64,000 bases of DNA from Pseudochrobactrum saccharolyticum (GTDB lineage: Bacteria; Pseudomonadota; Alphaproteobacteria; Rhizobiales; Rhizobiaceae). The stretch spans positions 124,001 to 188,000 of the forward strand of contig NZ_VZPG01000006.1 of NCBI RefSeq assembly GCF_008801715.1. Direction: 5' to 3'. The position numbers were made by a program, and so were the translations under genes. Under the pieces are notes generated by a model, which saw nothing but the letters and a program-made list of their open reading frames with translations, was not told the origin of the DNA and did not search any database. Of this stretch, positions 1 to 8,074 are shown piece after piece (the first letter of the stretch is position 1; each line of letters starts with the position of its first letter).

Positions 1-60
1 GTTCAGCGGGTTAGCCGGAGACCGGCCTCTCAGCCTCCGAAACCGAAGGCACCCCGTTAG
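1..60 (+). CDS. 3' end of an unidentified gene (partial)
   Basis: The first frame is open from the window edge to a TAG at 58-60 and encodes 19 residues rich in Pro, Lys, Arg and Ser (it ends in PKPKAPR). That looks like a charged C-terminal tail rather than random sequence, but it is too short to assign. In many rhizobia thiamine transport genes sit beside thiamine pyrophosphokinase, so such a gene is one possibility; this is a guess. The fragment could also be non-coding. Confidence 0.3.
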   Translation, partial: VQRVSRRPASQPPKPKAPR

Positions 61-110
61 AGCGAGCGGACAATAGGATAAAACAGCGTCACGGAGCAAG
101 AGGATTGTTA

Positions 111-225
111 GAGCATGTCGAGCTCGAATGGTTTCATTTGAGCTGCTGCGAACATGCGACAATTAAAAAATCCGGAGCGAGCGCAGTGGGTACGATTAAA
201 CGCGACACGCTCCAGACTTCCGGTC
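111..225 (+). repeat. Dispersed composite palindromic repeat, copy 1
   Basis: The left part forms a hairpin: GAGCATGT, then AGCTCGAATG, loop GTTT, CATTTGAGCT, and ACATGC closing the outer arm. The right part (175-225) is bounded by GGAGCG (174-179) and CGCTCC (208-213). The right part matches 7117-7166 at about 80%, and the left end matches 7073-7093. Two copies in the same orientation in intergenic DNA indicate a small dispersed repeat, probably a non-autonomous palindromic element. Confidence 0.65.
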
Positions 226-251
226 TTTGAAACAGCGTGATATGCAGCACC

Positions 252-893
252 ATGTCAAAATTTCTCATTCTTCTCGGCGGTGATCTGACCGTCACTTCGC
301 GGCTGAAAAAGCAGATTTCCGGTGCACGCGTTTTGGCGGCAGACAGCGGTATGCGCCATGCGGCCGGCCTTGGCGTGGTGCCGGAATTATGGCTCGGCGA
401 CTTTGATTCCACTGATACGGCACTGGCCGCACAATATGGACACATTGAGCGGCAGGTCTTTCCCGTTGCAAAGAATATGACCGATGGCGAACTGGCATTG
501 CATGAAGCCTATGAGCGCGGCGCAACAGAAGTGATTTTGGCCGGTGCATTCGGCGGTGAACGCACCGACCACACATTTCTGCATCTCAGCATGGCGGTAG
601 CGCAGGCACATACAGGACGTAAAATATTTCTCTCCAGCGGCCACGAGGAAGCAACACCGCTGATCTACGGGAAAACCGGTTTTGACCTGCCGGAAGAAAC
701 ATTATTCAGTATTCTGGGCTTTGAGACATTAACCAGATTATCAATTTCCGGCGCCGAATGGCCGCTGGATAATGTGACTGTACCGTTTGGCTCTTCTTTA
801 ACGCTTTCAAATAGGGTAAAAGAAAACTTAACAGTGACGTTAGGTGGAGGGGCGGCAATTTTAGTCGCATCGCCTGCCATTGATTCAATCTGA
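252..893 (+). CDS. thiN: Thiamine pyrophosphokinase
   Basis: A cytosolic enzyme that transfers pyrophosphate from ATP to thiamine, making the cofactor thiamine diphosphate. The 213-residue protein has the family motifs: DSGMRHA near residue 37, GDFDST near 57 and GGERTDH near 105, which build the nucleotide and Mg2+ site. I chose the ATG at 252, giving MSKFLILLGGDLT, a normal family N-terminus; an in-frame GTG at 237 also exists and neither start has a clear ribosome site. A dispersed repeat lies directly upstream, so the promoter must be in or next to it. Identification is firm. Confidence 0.9.
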   Translation: MSKFLILLGGDLTVTSRLKKQISGARVLAADSGMRHAAGLGVVPELWLGDFDSTDTALAAQYGHIERQVFPVAKNMTDGELALHEAYERGATEVILAGAFGGERTDHTFLHLSMAVAQAHTGRKIFLSSGHEEATPLIYGKTGFDLPEETLFSILGFETLTRLSISGAEWPLDNVTVPFGSSLTLSNRVKENLTVTLGGGAAILVASPAIDSI

Positions 894-1004
894 TGTGACT
901 GAACGTAAAAACCTGTAAATTGTTTTGATAGTTGCCGTCTTCTTTTTTGCTATAAAATGCAGGAGATTATGGCAAGTGAGTAGCCTCAACGGGAGTAACT
1001 TTAG

Positions 1005-1289
1005 ATGAAATCACGTCTTTCTATGATCGCAGTAACAGCAGTGCTCGCGTTTTCGACTGTTGCCTGTACAACAGGCGAACAGCGCACCGCCGGTTACGGT
1101 GTGGGCGGCGCAGCACTCGGCGCGCTTGCCGGTGGCGCTATTGGTGGTAACGGCCGTGGCGCCCTGACCGGTGCTGCAATCGGTGCGGTTGCCGGTACGC
1201 TGCTCGGTGCAGCACAGACCCGTAACGGCGTTCAGTATTGCCGCTACCGCGACAATTACGGCCGCGTTTACGAAGCGCCTTGTAACTAA
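1005..1289 (+). CDS. Small glycine-zipper lipoprotein
   Basis: A 94-residue envelope protein. Residues 1-21 form a lipoprotein signal ending in the lipobox STVAC, so Cys21 is expected to be lipidated. Residues 30-70 are a glycine-zipper membrane segment (repeated GxxxG, as in GALAGGAIGGNGRGALTG), followed by a short C-terminal part with two cysteines (YCRYRDNYG and APCN) that could form a disulfide. GGGAG sits 9 bases before the start. It is a single gene with its own terminator at 1311-1339. Such proteins usually act at the outer membrane; the exact role is unknown. Confidence 0.8.
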   Translation: MKSRLSMIAVTAVLAFSTVACTTGEQRTAGYGVGGAALGALAGGAIGGNGRGALTGAAIGAVAGTLLGAAQTRNGVQYCRYRDNYGRVYEAPCN

Positions 1290-1310
1290 TAGTTACAAAA
1301 TTGAATTTAA

Positions 1311-1339
1311 AAACAGGCCGGTTTCCGGCCTGTTTTTTT
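1311..1339 (+). terminator. Intrinsic terminator after the glycine-zipper lipoprotein
   Basis: Perfect 9-bp stem ACAGGCCGG/CCGGCCTGT with a TTT loop, followed by a run of seven T. Confidence 0.9.
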
Positions 1340-1448
1340 ATGCCTGCGCATTGATCCAGGAATTTAGCAGTAAGGGTTCCTGTTTGCAGCAATATGCAGT
1401 AATGAGCAGTAACAATCTTCGGCCTCTCTTTTTAAAGCGTAATTATCC

Positions 1449-3260
1449 ATGGCTCCTCCTCTTCTCCGACTTGACCAGATCAGCCTGACTTTTGGTGGCA
1501 CACCGCTGCTGGAAGATGCAGGCCTGTCGATCAGTGAGGGAGAACGGATTGCGTTGGTCGGGCGTAACGGCTCCGGCAAATCCACACTGTTGAAAATTGC
1601 AGCCGGTATGGTTGAACCAACCGGCGGCGAGGTTTTCCGTCACCCTTCCGCAACCATTCGTTATCTGGCACAGGCACCGGATATGGATGGTTTTTCCAAT
1701 GTGCGTGATTATGTGGAAGCAGGTCTCGGCCCGACTGATGATCCGTATCGCGTGGCCTATCTTCTGGAAAATCTGGGACTGACCGGCGATGAAACACCGG
1801 AGCAGCTTTCCGGCGGTGAAGCACGTCGTGCAGCGCTGGCACGGGTCATTGCACCGCAGCCGGATGTGCTGCTGCTGGATGAACCGACCAACCATCTCGA
1901 TCTCGCAACGATTGAATGGCTGGAGCAGGAACTGCGCCAGATCCGCTCGGCGATTGTGCTGATTTCCCATGACCGTCGTTTTCTGGAAAATGTCAGCCGC
2001 GCCACGATCTGGCTGGATCGCGGTGTGACGCGTCGTATTGAACAGGGCTTCGCGCATTTTGAAGAATGGCGCGACAAAGTTCTGGAAGAAGAAGAACGCG
2101 ATCATCAGAAGCTCGGCCGTCAGATCGTCCGGGAAGAACATTGGTTGCGCTATGGCGTGACTGCCCGCCGCAAGCGCAATATGCGCCGCCTTGGCGAGCT
2201 GCATACAATGCGCCATGAATTCCGCACCCATCGCCATGCGCAAGGCGTGGCAACGCTGCAGGCCAGCGATGTGAAAGAATCCGGCAAGCTGGTGATTGAA
2301 GCAGATAAGATCAGCAAAGCCTATGATGAGCGTGTACTGGTCAAGGATTTCTCCATCCGCGTCAATCGCGGTGACCGTATCGGCCTTGTCGGGCCGAACG
2401 GTGCAGGCAAAACCACATTGCTGTCGATGCTGACCGGTAAACTTGAACCGGATTCCGGCACAATCCGTCTCGGTGTTAATCTGGATTTTGCCGAGCTGGA
2501 TCAGAAGCGTGAGCTCAATCCCGATGAAACCCTGTCGCATTATCTGACCGACGGGCGCGGTGAATCGCTGGTGGTCAATGGCGAGCAGCGCCATGTTGTC
2601 TCCTATATGAAAGACTTTCTGTTTCAGCCGGAACAGGCACGCACGCCGATCCGTGAATTATCCGGCGGTGAGCGCGCTCGTCTGATGCTGGCGCGGGTTC
2701 TGTCGCGTCCGGCCAACCTGCTGATCCTCGATGAGCCGACCAATGATCTGGATATGGAAACGCTGGATCTGTTGCAGGAACTGGTATCCAGTTTTGCAGG
2801 CACCGTTATTCTGGTGAGCCATGACCGTGATTTTCTCGACCGCACGGTAACATCGGTGATTGCACCGGAAGGTGACGGGCGCTGGCTGCAATATGCCGGC
2901 GGTTATGCGGATATGATGGCGCAGCGCAAAGAAACAGCGCTGGCACGCCGTCAGGTAAAATCTGCCGCACCCGCAGGTAGTGACAAGGCGGAAGCTGCCC
3001 CCGCACCAAAACGCGATGAAAAGCGCAAACTGTCCTATAAGCAGAAATTTGCGCTGGAAACACTGCCGGCGAAGATGGAAAAGCTGAGTGCAGAAATTAC
3101 AGCACTTGAGGCGAAAATGGCTGATCCGGCGCTCTATACCAAAGACCCTGCGCAGTTTGCCAAGATCGCTGCTGAGATTGAAAAGAAACGCAGTGAAAAT
3201 GAAGCCCATGAAGAAGAATGGCTTGAACTGGAAATGCTGCGTGAGGAGATTGAAGGCTAA
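1449..3260 (+). CDS. uup: ABC-F family ATPase, Uup type
   Basis: A soluble tandem ABC ATPase of the ABC-F group, which act on ribosomes or DNA rather than transport. In order: ABC domain 1 (Walker A GRNGSGKS near residue 40, signature LSGGEARR near 120, Walker B with DEPTNHLD near 144), a linker rich in Arg and Glu (about 210-270), ABC domain 2 (GPNGAGKT near 318, LSGGERAR near 406, DEPTNDLD near 430), then an Ala/Lys-rich linker and a C-terminal coiled coil (about 540-603). That coiled coil is typical of Uup and absent in EttA. At 603 aa it is a normal length. Uup is linked to ribosome and replication-repair functions; its exact role here is inferred. Confidence 0.88.
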   Translation: MAPPLLRLDQISLTFGGTPLLEDAGLSISEGERIALVGRNGSGKSTLLKIAAGMVEPTGGEVFRHPSATIRYLAQAPDMDGFSNVRDYVEAGLGPTDDPYRVAYLLENLGLTGDETPEQLSGGEARRAALARVIAPQPDVLLLDEPTNHLDLATIEWLEQELRQIRSAIVLISHDRRFLENVSRATIWLDRGVTRRIEQGFAHFEEWRDKVLEEEERDHQKLGRQIVREEHWLRYGVTARRKRNMRRLGELHTMRHEFRTHRHAQGVATLQASDVKESGKLVIEADKISKAYDERVLVKDFSIRVNRGDRIGLVGPNGAGKTTLLSMLTGKLEPDSGTIRLGVNLDFAELDQKRELNPDETLSHYLTDGRGESLVVNGEQRHVVSYMKDFLFQPEQARTPIRELSGGERARLMLARVLSRPANLLILDEPTNDLDMETLDLLQELVSSFAGTVILVSHDRDFLDRTVTSVIAPEGDGRWLQYAGGYADMMAQRKETALARRQVKSAAPAGSDKAEAAPAPKRDEKRKLSYKQKFALETLPAKMEKLSAEITALEAKMADPALYTKDPAQFAKIAAEIEKKRSENEAHEEEWLELEMLREEIEG

Positions 3261-3283
3261 TCAGTCCTTCACAATGCTCTGAT

Positions 3284-3318
3284 AAAAGCCTGCCTGAATA
3301 TCACTCAGGCAGGCTTTT
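3284..3318. terminator. Bidirectional terminator between uup and the aldo/keto reductase gene
   Basis: 14-bp inverted repeat AAAAGCCTGCCTGA/TCAGGCAGGCTTTT with a T run on both strands; it serves two convergent genes. Confidence 0.92.
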
Positions 3319-3323
3319 TTGTT

Positions 3324-4271
3324 TTATGCGCTGGCCTTGTTCAGAACATCCAATGCATCCTGATCGAGCGTCAGCTGAGTCGCTTTAATCAGCTCTTCCA
3401 GCTGCTCAATCTTGGTGGCGCTGGCAATTGGCGCGGTGATTGACGGCTGAGCCATCATCCATGCAACAGCAATTTGCGCCACAGTCACGCTATAGCGTTC
3501 TGCCACCTGATCCATTGCTTCCAGAATCTTCAATCCGCGTGCATTGAGATAGCTGGTGCCGACCCTGTTGCCACGCGGACTAATGCCCAGATCTTTCTCG
3601 CTGCGATATTTCCCCGTGAGGAAACCGGCCGCCAGCGTATAATAAGGAATAACGCCAACCTGATTGGCGCTCACCACCGGCTCCAGCGTGGTTTCATAAT
3701 CCTTGCGATCATAGAGATTATACAACGGCTGCAATGAGTTATAGCGCGGCAGATTATGTTTCTCAGAGATTTCCAATGCGCTTTGCAGGCGCTCGCCGGT
3801 AATATTGGATGCACCGATTGCACGGACTTTACCGGCTTTGATCAGATCCTGAAATGTACCGAGCACATCCTCAAACGGCGTATTCGGATCATCATAATGC
3901 GACTGGTAAAGATCAATATAATCTGTTTGCAGGCGCTTGAGCGAAGCGTCAACACATTCACGGATATGGGCAGGCGCCATGGTAAAGCCTTCGCCCATAT
4001 CGGCACCAACCTTGGTGGCAATGATCATCTTGTCACGACTGCCACGGCTTTTGAGCCAGTTGCCGATAACGGTTTCCGATTCACCGCCCTTATGCCCCTC
4101 TACCCAGCGGGAATAGACATTGGCCGTATCAATAAATGTCAGGTCGGCATCGAGCAGGCGGTCGAGTAAGGCAAAAGATGTGGTTTCATCGGCTGTCCAG
4201 CCGAACACATTGCCGCCGAAGCAGAAAGGTGAAACCTGTAAATCTGACCGTCCGAGTTGTTTCATGCGCAT
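3324..4271 (-). CDS. Aldo/keto reductase
   Basis: A 315-residue cytosolic NAD(P)H-dependent oxidoreductase with the TIM-barrel aldo/keto reductase fold. The catalytic set is visible: Asp and Tyr in FIDTANVY (near residue 50), Lys in IIATKVG (near 85) and His in LYQSHYDDP (near 125). The C-terminal part (WMMAQPSITAPIASAT) forms the cofactor pocket. The start at 4271 has GGAGG seven bases upstream; a second Met follows two codons later. It stands alone and converges on uup. It resembles the Tas/YajO/potassium-channel-beta branch; its substrate cannot be read from the sequence. Confidence 0.88.
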   Translation of the reverse strand: MRMKQLGRSDLQVSPFCFGGNVFGWTADETTSFALLDRLLDADLTFIDTANVYSRWVEGHKGGESETVIGNWLKSRGSRDKMIIATKVGADMGEGFTMAPAHIRECVDASLKRLQTDYIDLYQSHYDDPNTPFEDVLGTFQDLIKAGKVRAIGASNITGERLQSALEISEKHNLPRYNSLQPLYNLYDRKDYETTLEPVVSANQVGVIPYYTLAAGFLTGKYRSEKDLGISPRGNRVGTSYLNARGLKILEAMDQVAERYSVTVAQIAVAWMMAQPSITAPIASATKIEQLEELIKATQLTLDQDALDVLNKASA

Positions 4272-4382
4272 TCCGTTTCCTCCGCAGGATATGCATTATT
4301 CGTTCAAAGCGGATTATGACCAAAAAGATGCGGAGGGAAAGAAAAAGCGCGACAAACTATTCTGATAACACAGCTTTGTGTT

Positions 4383-4838
4383 TCATGCCGGAGTGATATT
4401 CCCAAGGCTGAGCAGCATTGAGCGCAAAAAATCACCGTTACCGTTCAGAAGGTTATTTTCCAGTTCTGCATGGGTCTGCCGCCAGACAGGCACGGCTTCT
4501 GCCAGCAGAGCTGAACCTTTGGGTGTCAGCAGTAATAATCGGCTGCGCCGGTCTGCTGCATCTGGTATAATTTCTATCAGTGCTTTTTTCTGAAGCGGCT
4601 TGAGTGCGGCCGTTAATGTCGTGCGATCCATAGCGAGCAATTGGGCAACCGGTGCGATGGATGGCGGTTCAGGCCTGTTTAAAGCCATCAGCAAAGAAAA
4701 CTGGCCGTTTGTCAGTCCGAAGGGCCTCAAAGCATCGTCAAAATAACGGGCTAAAGCACGGGCTGCGCGCTGTGCGTGCAGGCACAGACATGTATCACGG
4801 ACTTCCAGTGTGGTCGAAAATGGTACATTCATTGACAT
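4383..4838 (-). CDS. MarR family transcriptional regulator
   Basis: A 151-residue winged-helix repressor. An N-terminal dimerisation helix (RAARALARYFDDALRPFGL), the recognition region (LAMDRTTLTAALKPLQKKAL, residues about 70-90) and the wing with DAADRRSRLLLLTPKG are all typical. It is divergent from the DUF1428 gene, and an 18-bp palindrome at 4847-4864 lies between the two starts, so it most likely represses both itself and its neighbour. Its own predicted -10 box ends only six bases before the ATG, so the transcript may be nearly leaderless. The ligand is unknown. Confidence 0.87.
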   Translation of the reverse strand: MSMNVPFSTTLEVRDTCLCLHAQRAARALARYFDDALRPFGLTNGQFSLLMALNRPEPPSIAPVAQLLAMDRTTLTAALKPLQKKALIEIIPDAADRRSRLLLLTPKGSALLAEAVPVWRQTHAELENNLLNGNGDFLRSMLLSLGNITPA

Positions 4839-4860
4839 TTTACAATTATGTTGATATCAA
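4832..4860 (+). promoter_or_regulatory. Predicted promoter of the DUF1428 gene
   Basis: TTGACA at 4832-4837, a 17-base spacer and TATCAA at 4855-4860. The -10 box falls inside the palindrome at 4847-4864 and the -35 box overlaps the marR start codon (4836-4838). Confidence 0.6.
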
Positions 4861-4873
4861 CATATTAAGTCAA
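4845..4873 (-). promoter_or_regulatory. Predicted promoter of the marR gene
   Basis: On the minus strand TTGACT (4868-4873), a 17-base spacer and CATAAT (4845-4850). The ATG at 4838 follows the -10 box by six bases, so the mRNA would have almost no leader. It overlaps the rightward promoter almost completely. Confidence 0.6.
4847..4864. promoter_or_regulatory. 18-bp palindromic operator, probably for the MarR protein
   Basis: TATGTTGATATCAACATA is a perfect palindrome that covers the -10 region of one promoter and the spacer of the other. Size and position fit a MarR dimer site. Assignment to this MarR is inferred from position. Confidence 0.65.
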
Positions 4874-4910
4874 CGCAAGAATAAAGTTGCCCACAAGGAG
4901 GAGAATGAAA

Positions 4911-5264
4911 ATGGGATATGTCGAGGGTTTTGTCGCTTCTGTGCCGGAAAACCGCAAAGAAGACTACCGTAAACATGCAGCTGAAGCGGCTGTGATTTTT
5001 AAAGAATTTGGCGCCACCCGCATTGTTGAGTGCTGGGGCGATGATGTGCCGGATGGCAAGCTGACGGATTTCCGCCGCTCCGTGCAGGCCAAAGACGGCG
5101 AAGTTGTTGTGTTCAGCTGGATTGAATTTCCGAACAAAACTGTGCGCGATACAACCTGGAAAAAAATGATGGAAGATCCCCGCATGCAGGCGATGGGTGA
5201 ATCCATGCCTTTTGACGGCAAGCGTATGATCTATGGTGGTTTTGAGAAACTGCTTGATGTTTGA
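4911..5264 (+). CDS. DUF1428 (YbaA-like) protein
   Basis: A 117-residue cytosolic protein closely resembling E. coli YbaA: it has the family blocks GYVEGFVASVP, FGATRIVECWGDDVPDG, VVFSWIEFP and ESMPFDGKRMIYGGFE. The fold is a dimeric alpha-beta barrel; no reaction is established. I chose the ATG at 4911, 9 bases after AGGAGG; an ATG at 4905 is too close to that site. It is divergent from a MarR regulator and probably derepressed by that protein's ligand. Such MarR/DUF1428 pairs suggest a stress or small-molecule response; this is inference. Confidence 0.9.
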   Translation: MGYVEGFVASVPENRKEDYRKHAAEAAVIFKEFGATRIVECWGDDVPDGKLTDFRRSVQAKDGEVVVFSWIEFPNKTVRDTTWKKMMEDPRMQAMGESMPFDGKRMIYGGFEKLLDV

Positions 5265-5281
5265 CACTGATTTTTAGCAAT

Positions 5282-5309
5282 AAAAAAGGGGGCGAAAGCC
5301 CCCTTTTTG
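5282..5309. terminator. Bidirectional terminator between DUF1428 and gapR
   Basis: Stem AAAAAGGGGGC/GCCCCCTTTTT with a GAAA loop and T runs on both strands; the two flanking genes converge. Confidence 0.92.
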
Positions 5310-5326
5310 TTTCAGCACTGCTGAAA

Positions 5327-5590
5327 TCAGCTCATGCCGAGCGCGTCCATATAAAGCTGGATCATCGCTTCTTCTTCCTGACGCTCATGCGCTTCTTTCT
5401 TACGCAGGCGGATGATGGTGCGTACAGCTTTAGAGTCAAAGCCGGAGCCTTTCAGCTCAGCGAAAACCTCTTTGATATCGTCAGAGATGGTTTTCTTTTC
5501 TTCTTCCAGACGTTCAATACGTTCAATAAATGCACGCAGCTGGCCGACTGCAATGGACTGGGCGTTGTCGCCGGTAATATCGTCGCTCAA
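5327..5590 (-). CDS. gapR: GapR, nucleoid-associated protein (DUF2312)
   Basis: A small DNA-binding protein of alphaproteobacteria; in Caulobacter GapR binds overtwisted AT-rich DNA ahead of replication and transcription and is needed for normal growth. The family core is intact: [17 protein letters not shown], then [15 protein letters not shown] and [19 protein letters not shown], a long coiled coil with basic residues. I chose the TTG at 5588-5590 (giving SDDITGDN, as in homologues) because GGAG lies 7 bases upstream of it, while the ATG at 5594-5596 has only one base of spacing. If the ATG is used the protein has two more residues. Confidence 0.9.
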   Translation of the reverse strand: MSDDITGDNAQSIAVGQLRAFIERIERLEEEKKTISDDIKEVFAELKGSGFDSKAVRTIIRLRKKEAHERQEEEAMIQLYMDALGMS

Positions 5591-5755
5591 TATCATTCTC
5601 CGATTATAGACAAGACCATATGAAACGCCGGGCGAGTCGCAGGCCTTAAAACAGGTGGTCTTGGTTGCCTCACATGCAGCGCATGGTCAAGCAATGGATT
5701 TAAGAATCTTGGAACTTAAACTAGCCGCCAAGCGGTAAGATACTGGTTAAAATCT

Positions 5756-5798
5756 ACAGAGTGGTTCAATTTTCGAGCGAAAAACCACTCTGTTTTTT
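5756..5798 (+). terminator. Hairpin with T run in the gapR upstream gap
   Basis: Inverted repeat ACAGAGTGGTT/AACCACTCTGT (5756-5766 and 5783-5793) followed by TTTTTT on the plus strand. No plus-strand gene is known here, so it may mark the end of a small untranslated transcript, or act weakly on leftward transcripts from DUF1244. The rest of 5591-5853 shows no gene I can support. Confidence 0.5.
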
Positions 5799-5853
5799 AT
5801 CTGTCGCTGCTTCGGGCAAAAAACCGGTAGCCGCTTTTTCTGAAGCAGCTTTA

Positions 5854-6159
5854 TTAGTGGCTTGGTTTTCGTGCGGAAAAAGCATCCTGCTGCGCCTGAC
5901 TGGCCGGTGTCTGATATTTTTCCCGCCATTCATCATAAGGCATGCCGTAAATCTCGGCGCGTGCTTCGTCTTTGGTCAGCGCATTGCCATCAGCATTGGC
6001 CGCTTCCTGAAACCAGTTGGACAGGCAGTTGCGACAAAAGCCGGTCAGGTTCATCATATCGATATTCTGAACATCGGTGCGGTTGCGCAAATGCTCAACC
6101 AGCTTGCGAAAAGCGGCCGCTTCATAGGCCAGACGCTGATTACCTGTAATATTTGTCAT
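5854..6159 (-). CDS. DUF1244 family protein
   Basis: A 101-residue protein with the DUF1244 core: ITGNQRLAYEAAAFRKLVEHL, then DVQNIDMMNLTGFCRNCLS and NWFQEAANADG, and EARAEIYGMPYDEWREKYQ. The CRNC pair is conserved in the family and could bind a metal, but no function is established. It starts 18 bases after the stop of the N-formylglutamate amidohydrolase-like gene on the same strand, so the two are probably one operon. The C-terminal 15 residues are variable. Confidence 0.85.
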   Translation of the reverse strand: MTNITGNQRLAYEAAAFRKLVEHLRNRTDVQNIDMMNLTGFCRNCLSNWFQEAANADGNALTKDEARAEIYGMPYDEWREKYQTPASQAQQDAFSARKPSH

Positions 6160-6177
6160 GCAATTTCCTTTCGCAGC

Positions 6178-6975
6178 TCAAATCCATTCAACGGAACCGG
6201 TGCGTGAACCATAATGGCGGATATCGTGAATACCATCCATCATATTGATATGTGCCAGCATCGGCGCAAGACGCTCAGCCCAAACCTGCACACCTTCCGG
6301 TGTTGCGATCAGATCCTGCCGCACTTCAATCAGCACATTGGCATAGCCTTTAGCGGTACAATGGCGAAACAATGTGTCATTCCGCAGAGCGCCGTCATAG
6401 GGCTCATTATCGCCGACAGATAATGTGCCGTCTTCACGTAACATCGACAAAAGCGGTGTTATCGCCCGGTCATCTTTATCCCAGAGCAATGCAACCTGCC
6501 ACGGGCGCGGTATGGTTTTCCAGACCGGCGTATAGGAATGAACAGAGACGACAAAAGGGGCGCGGCCACAGGTTTGCAGCATCTTGTTGCAAGCTGCATC
6601 AACCGCATTGTGATAAGGGCGGTAAAAGCGGTTCAGCCGGTTTTCCCGCTCTTCTTCATGCATCGGATAATTGGCCGGAATAACAGCACCGTCAGACAGC
6701 TGCATAATCAGCGTCGGATCATCCTCACCGCGGTTCGGATCAATCAGCAGCCGTGAAAAACCGCCAAGCACCGCCGGACTGTTCAGCTTTTCTGCCAGCG
6801 CTCTGGTCAGCATCTCAACGCCGATATCATAGGCGATATGGCGCTCAAAAACACGCGGCTCCAGCCCAAGCGTACCATAGTCCTCAGGCACTGCACGGCT
6901 GGCATGATCGGCAATCAGCAGCAGACCTTGCTCAAAATCACCGTCAATGGTCTCAAAAGGGGAAAAACCTGTCAT
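6178..6975 (-). CDS. N-formylglutamate amidohydrolase-like hydrolase
   Basis: A 265-residue enzyme of the N-formylglutamate amidohydrolase superfamily, Zn-dependent hydrolases of N-formyl or N-carbamoyl amino acids. Visible family motifs include LLIADHASRAVPEDYGTLG (metal-binding His near residue 22), FSRLLIDPNR near 95 and FVVSVHSYTPVWK near 160. I chose the ATG at 6975, with GGAAACGAG just upstream; the frame runs open to 7122 but that part lies in a dispersed repeat. No other histidine-degradation genes are nearby, so the true substrate is open. Co-transcription with DUF1244 is likely. Confidence 0.82.
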   Translation of the reverse strand: MTGFSPFETIDGDFEQGLLLIADHASRAVPEDYGTLGLEPRVFERHIAYDIGVEMLTRALAEKLNSPAVLGGFSRLLIDPNRGEDDPTLIMQLSDGAVIPANYPMHEEERENRLNRFYRPYHNAVDAACNKMLQTCGRAPFVVSVHSYTPVWKTIPRPWQVALLWDKDDRAITPLLSMLREDGTLSVGDNEPYDGALRNDTLFRHCTAKGYANVLIEVRQDLIATPEGVQVWAERLAPMLAHINMMDGIHDIRHYGSRTGSVEWI

Positions 6976-7603
6976 CTCGTTTCCGGCTATGGATTGGATG
7001 ATCAACATATAAATGGATTGCAAGGAATTGCGAGCCATTTGTGACCGGCGCTCCATTTTGCAAGATAGGCCAGAGCATGCCTGGTTCAAATGGATAGACG
7101 TAAAAACAAAAAGATAGAGCACACGCAGCGGATATAATTAAACGCGATACGCTCTAGTATCCGGTCGGAGTGTGGGCTATAGACAAAACAGCAATTAAAT
7201 CGATTTGATTACAATTGTGACAACTGAAAACCACTGAATTCGCAAAACAGGAGGTATTTTTCAGACTGTGATCCGTCACTATCTGCCGGAGATGATTACA
7301 AAGGTTGCCGATAGCGGCTTGACCGGCAAGACAGGCTATTTTGCAATTAGTTCTGATTTACAGCGGAAAACTGACCTCAGGCTCTTGAGTCTGCCTGCAA
7401 CTTGCGTGAATTATGCGGCTTTACGGCATCGCATTTTCATGGTGAAGCAGATACGGTGCCGCAACCCGGTTGTTTACAGTGCTGTATCATTTGTTTCTGC
7501 CCGAAACAGAGCCGAACAAAAGATGCAGTCCGGTGGTAATGGTCAGGCTGTTACACCTTGCTGTCATATTTAAGCAGTACCGTGCGCTGAAAGGTTCTGG
7601 CGG
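6976..7603. other. 628-base gap between divergent genes
   Basis: Holds the second copy of the composite repeat (7073-7166) and presumably the promoters of the two divergent transcripts. A GTG-initiated frame at 7268-7573 follows AGGAGGT but encodes nothing recognisable. No RNA gene was identified. Confidence 0.5.
7073..7166 (+). repeat. Dispersed composite palindromic repeat, copy 2
   Basis: 7073-7093 matches 111-131 and 7117-7166 matches 175-225 at about 80%; the middle hairpin of copy 1 is mostly missing. Conserved blocks include ATTAAACGCGA and the GAGC...GCTC arms. Confidence 0.62.
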
Positions 7604-8074
7604 ATGCGTCTTCATTCTACCTTGTTCTATTGTCTGGCTTTTGTTTCGGTCACATTGATTTCTGTTATCTTTTCCGCACCTGAAGCCCGTGCCGATTTTC
7701 GCGTTTGTAATTCGACGCAAAATCTTGTCGGTGTCGCAATCGGCTATCGTGCCAAGAGCGGATGGATCACGGAAGGCTGGTGGCACATTAACGGTTCAAG
7801 CTGCAAGACCCTGATCGAAGGCCCGCTGACCTCCCGCTATTACTATGTTTATGCTGAGGATTCAGAAGGCGGCGGCCGCTGGGACGGCAAGGTCAATATG
7901 TGTGTGGCTGAAAACGAATTCAAAATTAACGGCGTGAATGACTGTTTTGCCCGCGGTTATCAGCGCTCCGGTTTTCAGGAATATGATACGGGCGAACAAT
8001 CAAGCTGGATGGTGCAGCTGACTGATGATGCACCGGCCGGCAATGCCACAGTAACAGGAACCAATCACCAATGA
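7604..8074 (+). CDS. DUF1036 exported protein
   Basis: A 156-residue secreted or periplasmic protein. Residues 1-29 form a signal peptide with a likely cut after ARA (PEARA-DFRVCN). The mature part carries the DUF1036 pattern: FRVCNSTQNLVGVAIGYR, WITEGWWHINGSSCKTL, RYYYVYAEDSEGG and a Cys-containing FARGYQRSGF; the four cysteines probably pair. Its stop overlaps the pyk start by four bases (ATGA), so the two are co-translated, an arrangement common in rhizobia. The function is unknown; no functional link to pyruvate kinase is established. Confidence 0.87.
   Translation: MRLHSTLFYCLAFVSVTLISVIFSAPEARADFRVCNSTQNLVGVAIGYRAKSGWITEGWWHINGSSCKTLIEGPLTSRYYYVYAEDSEGGGRWDGKVNMCVAENEFKINGVNDCFARGYQRSGFQEYDTGEQSSWMVQLTDDAPAGNATVTGTNHQ

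Noticed and set aside
1443-2594. 383-codon minus-strand frame
   Set aside because: Antisense to the first half of uup, whose ABC motifs are certain.
7268-7573. 101-codon frame starting with GTG after AGGAGGT
   Set aside because: The spacing is long, no family is recognisable, and the frame lies in the promoter region of the DUF1036-pyk operon.
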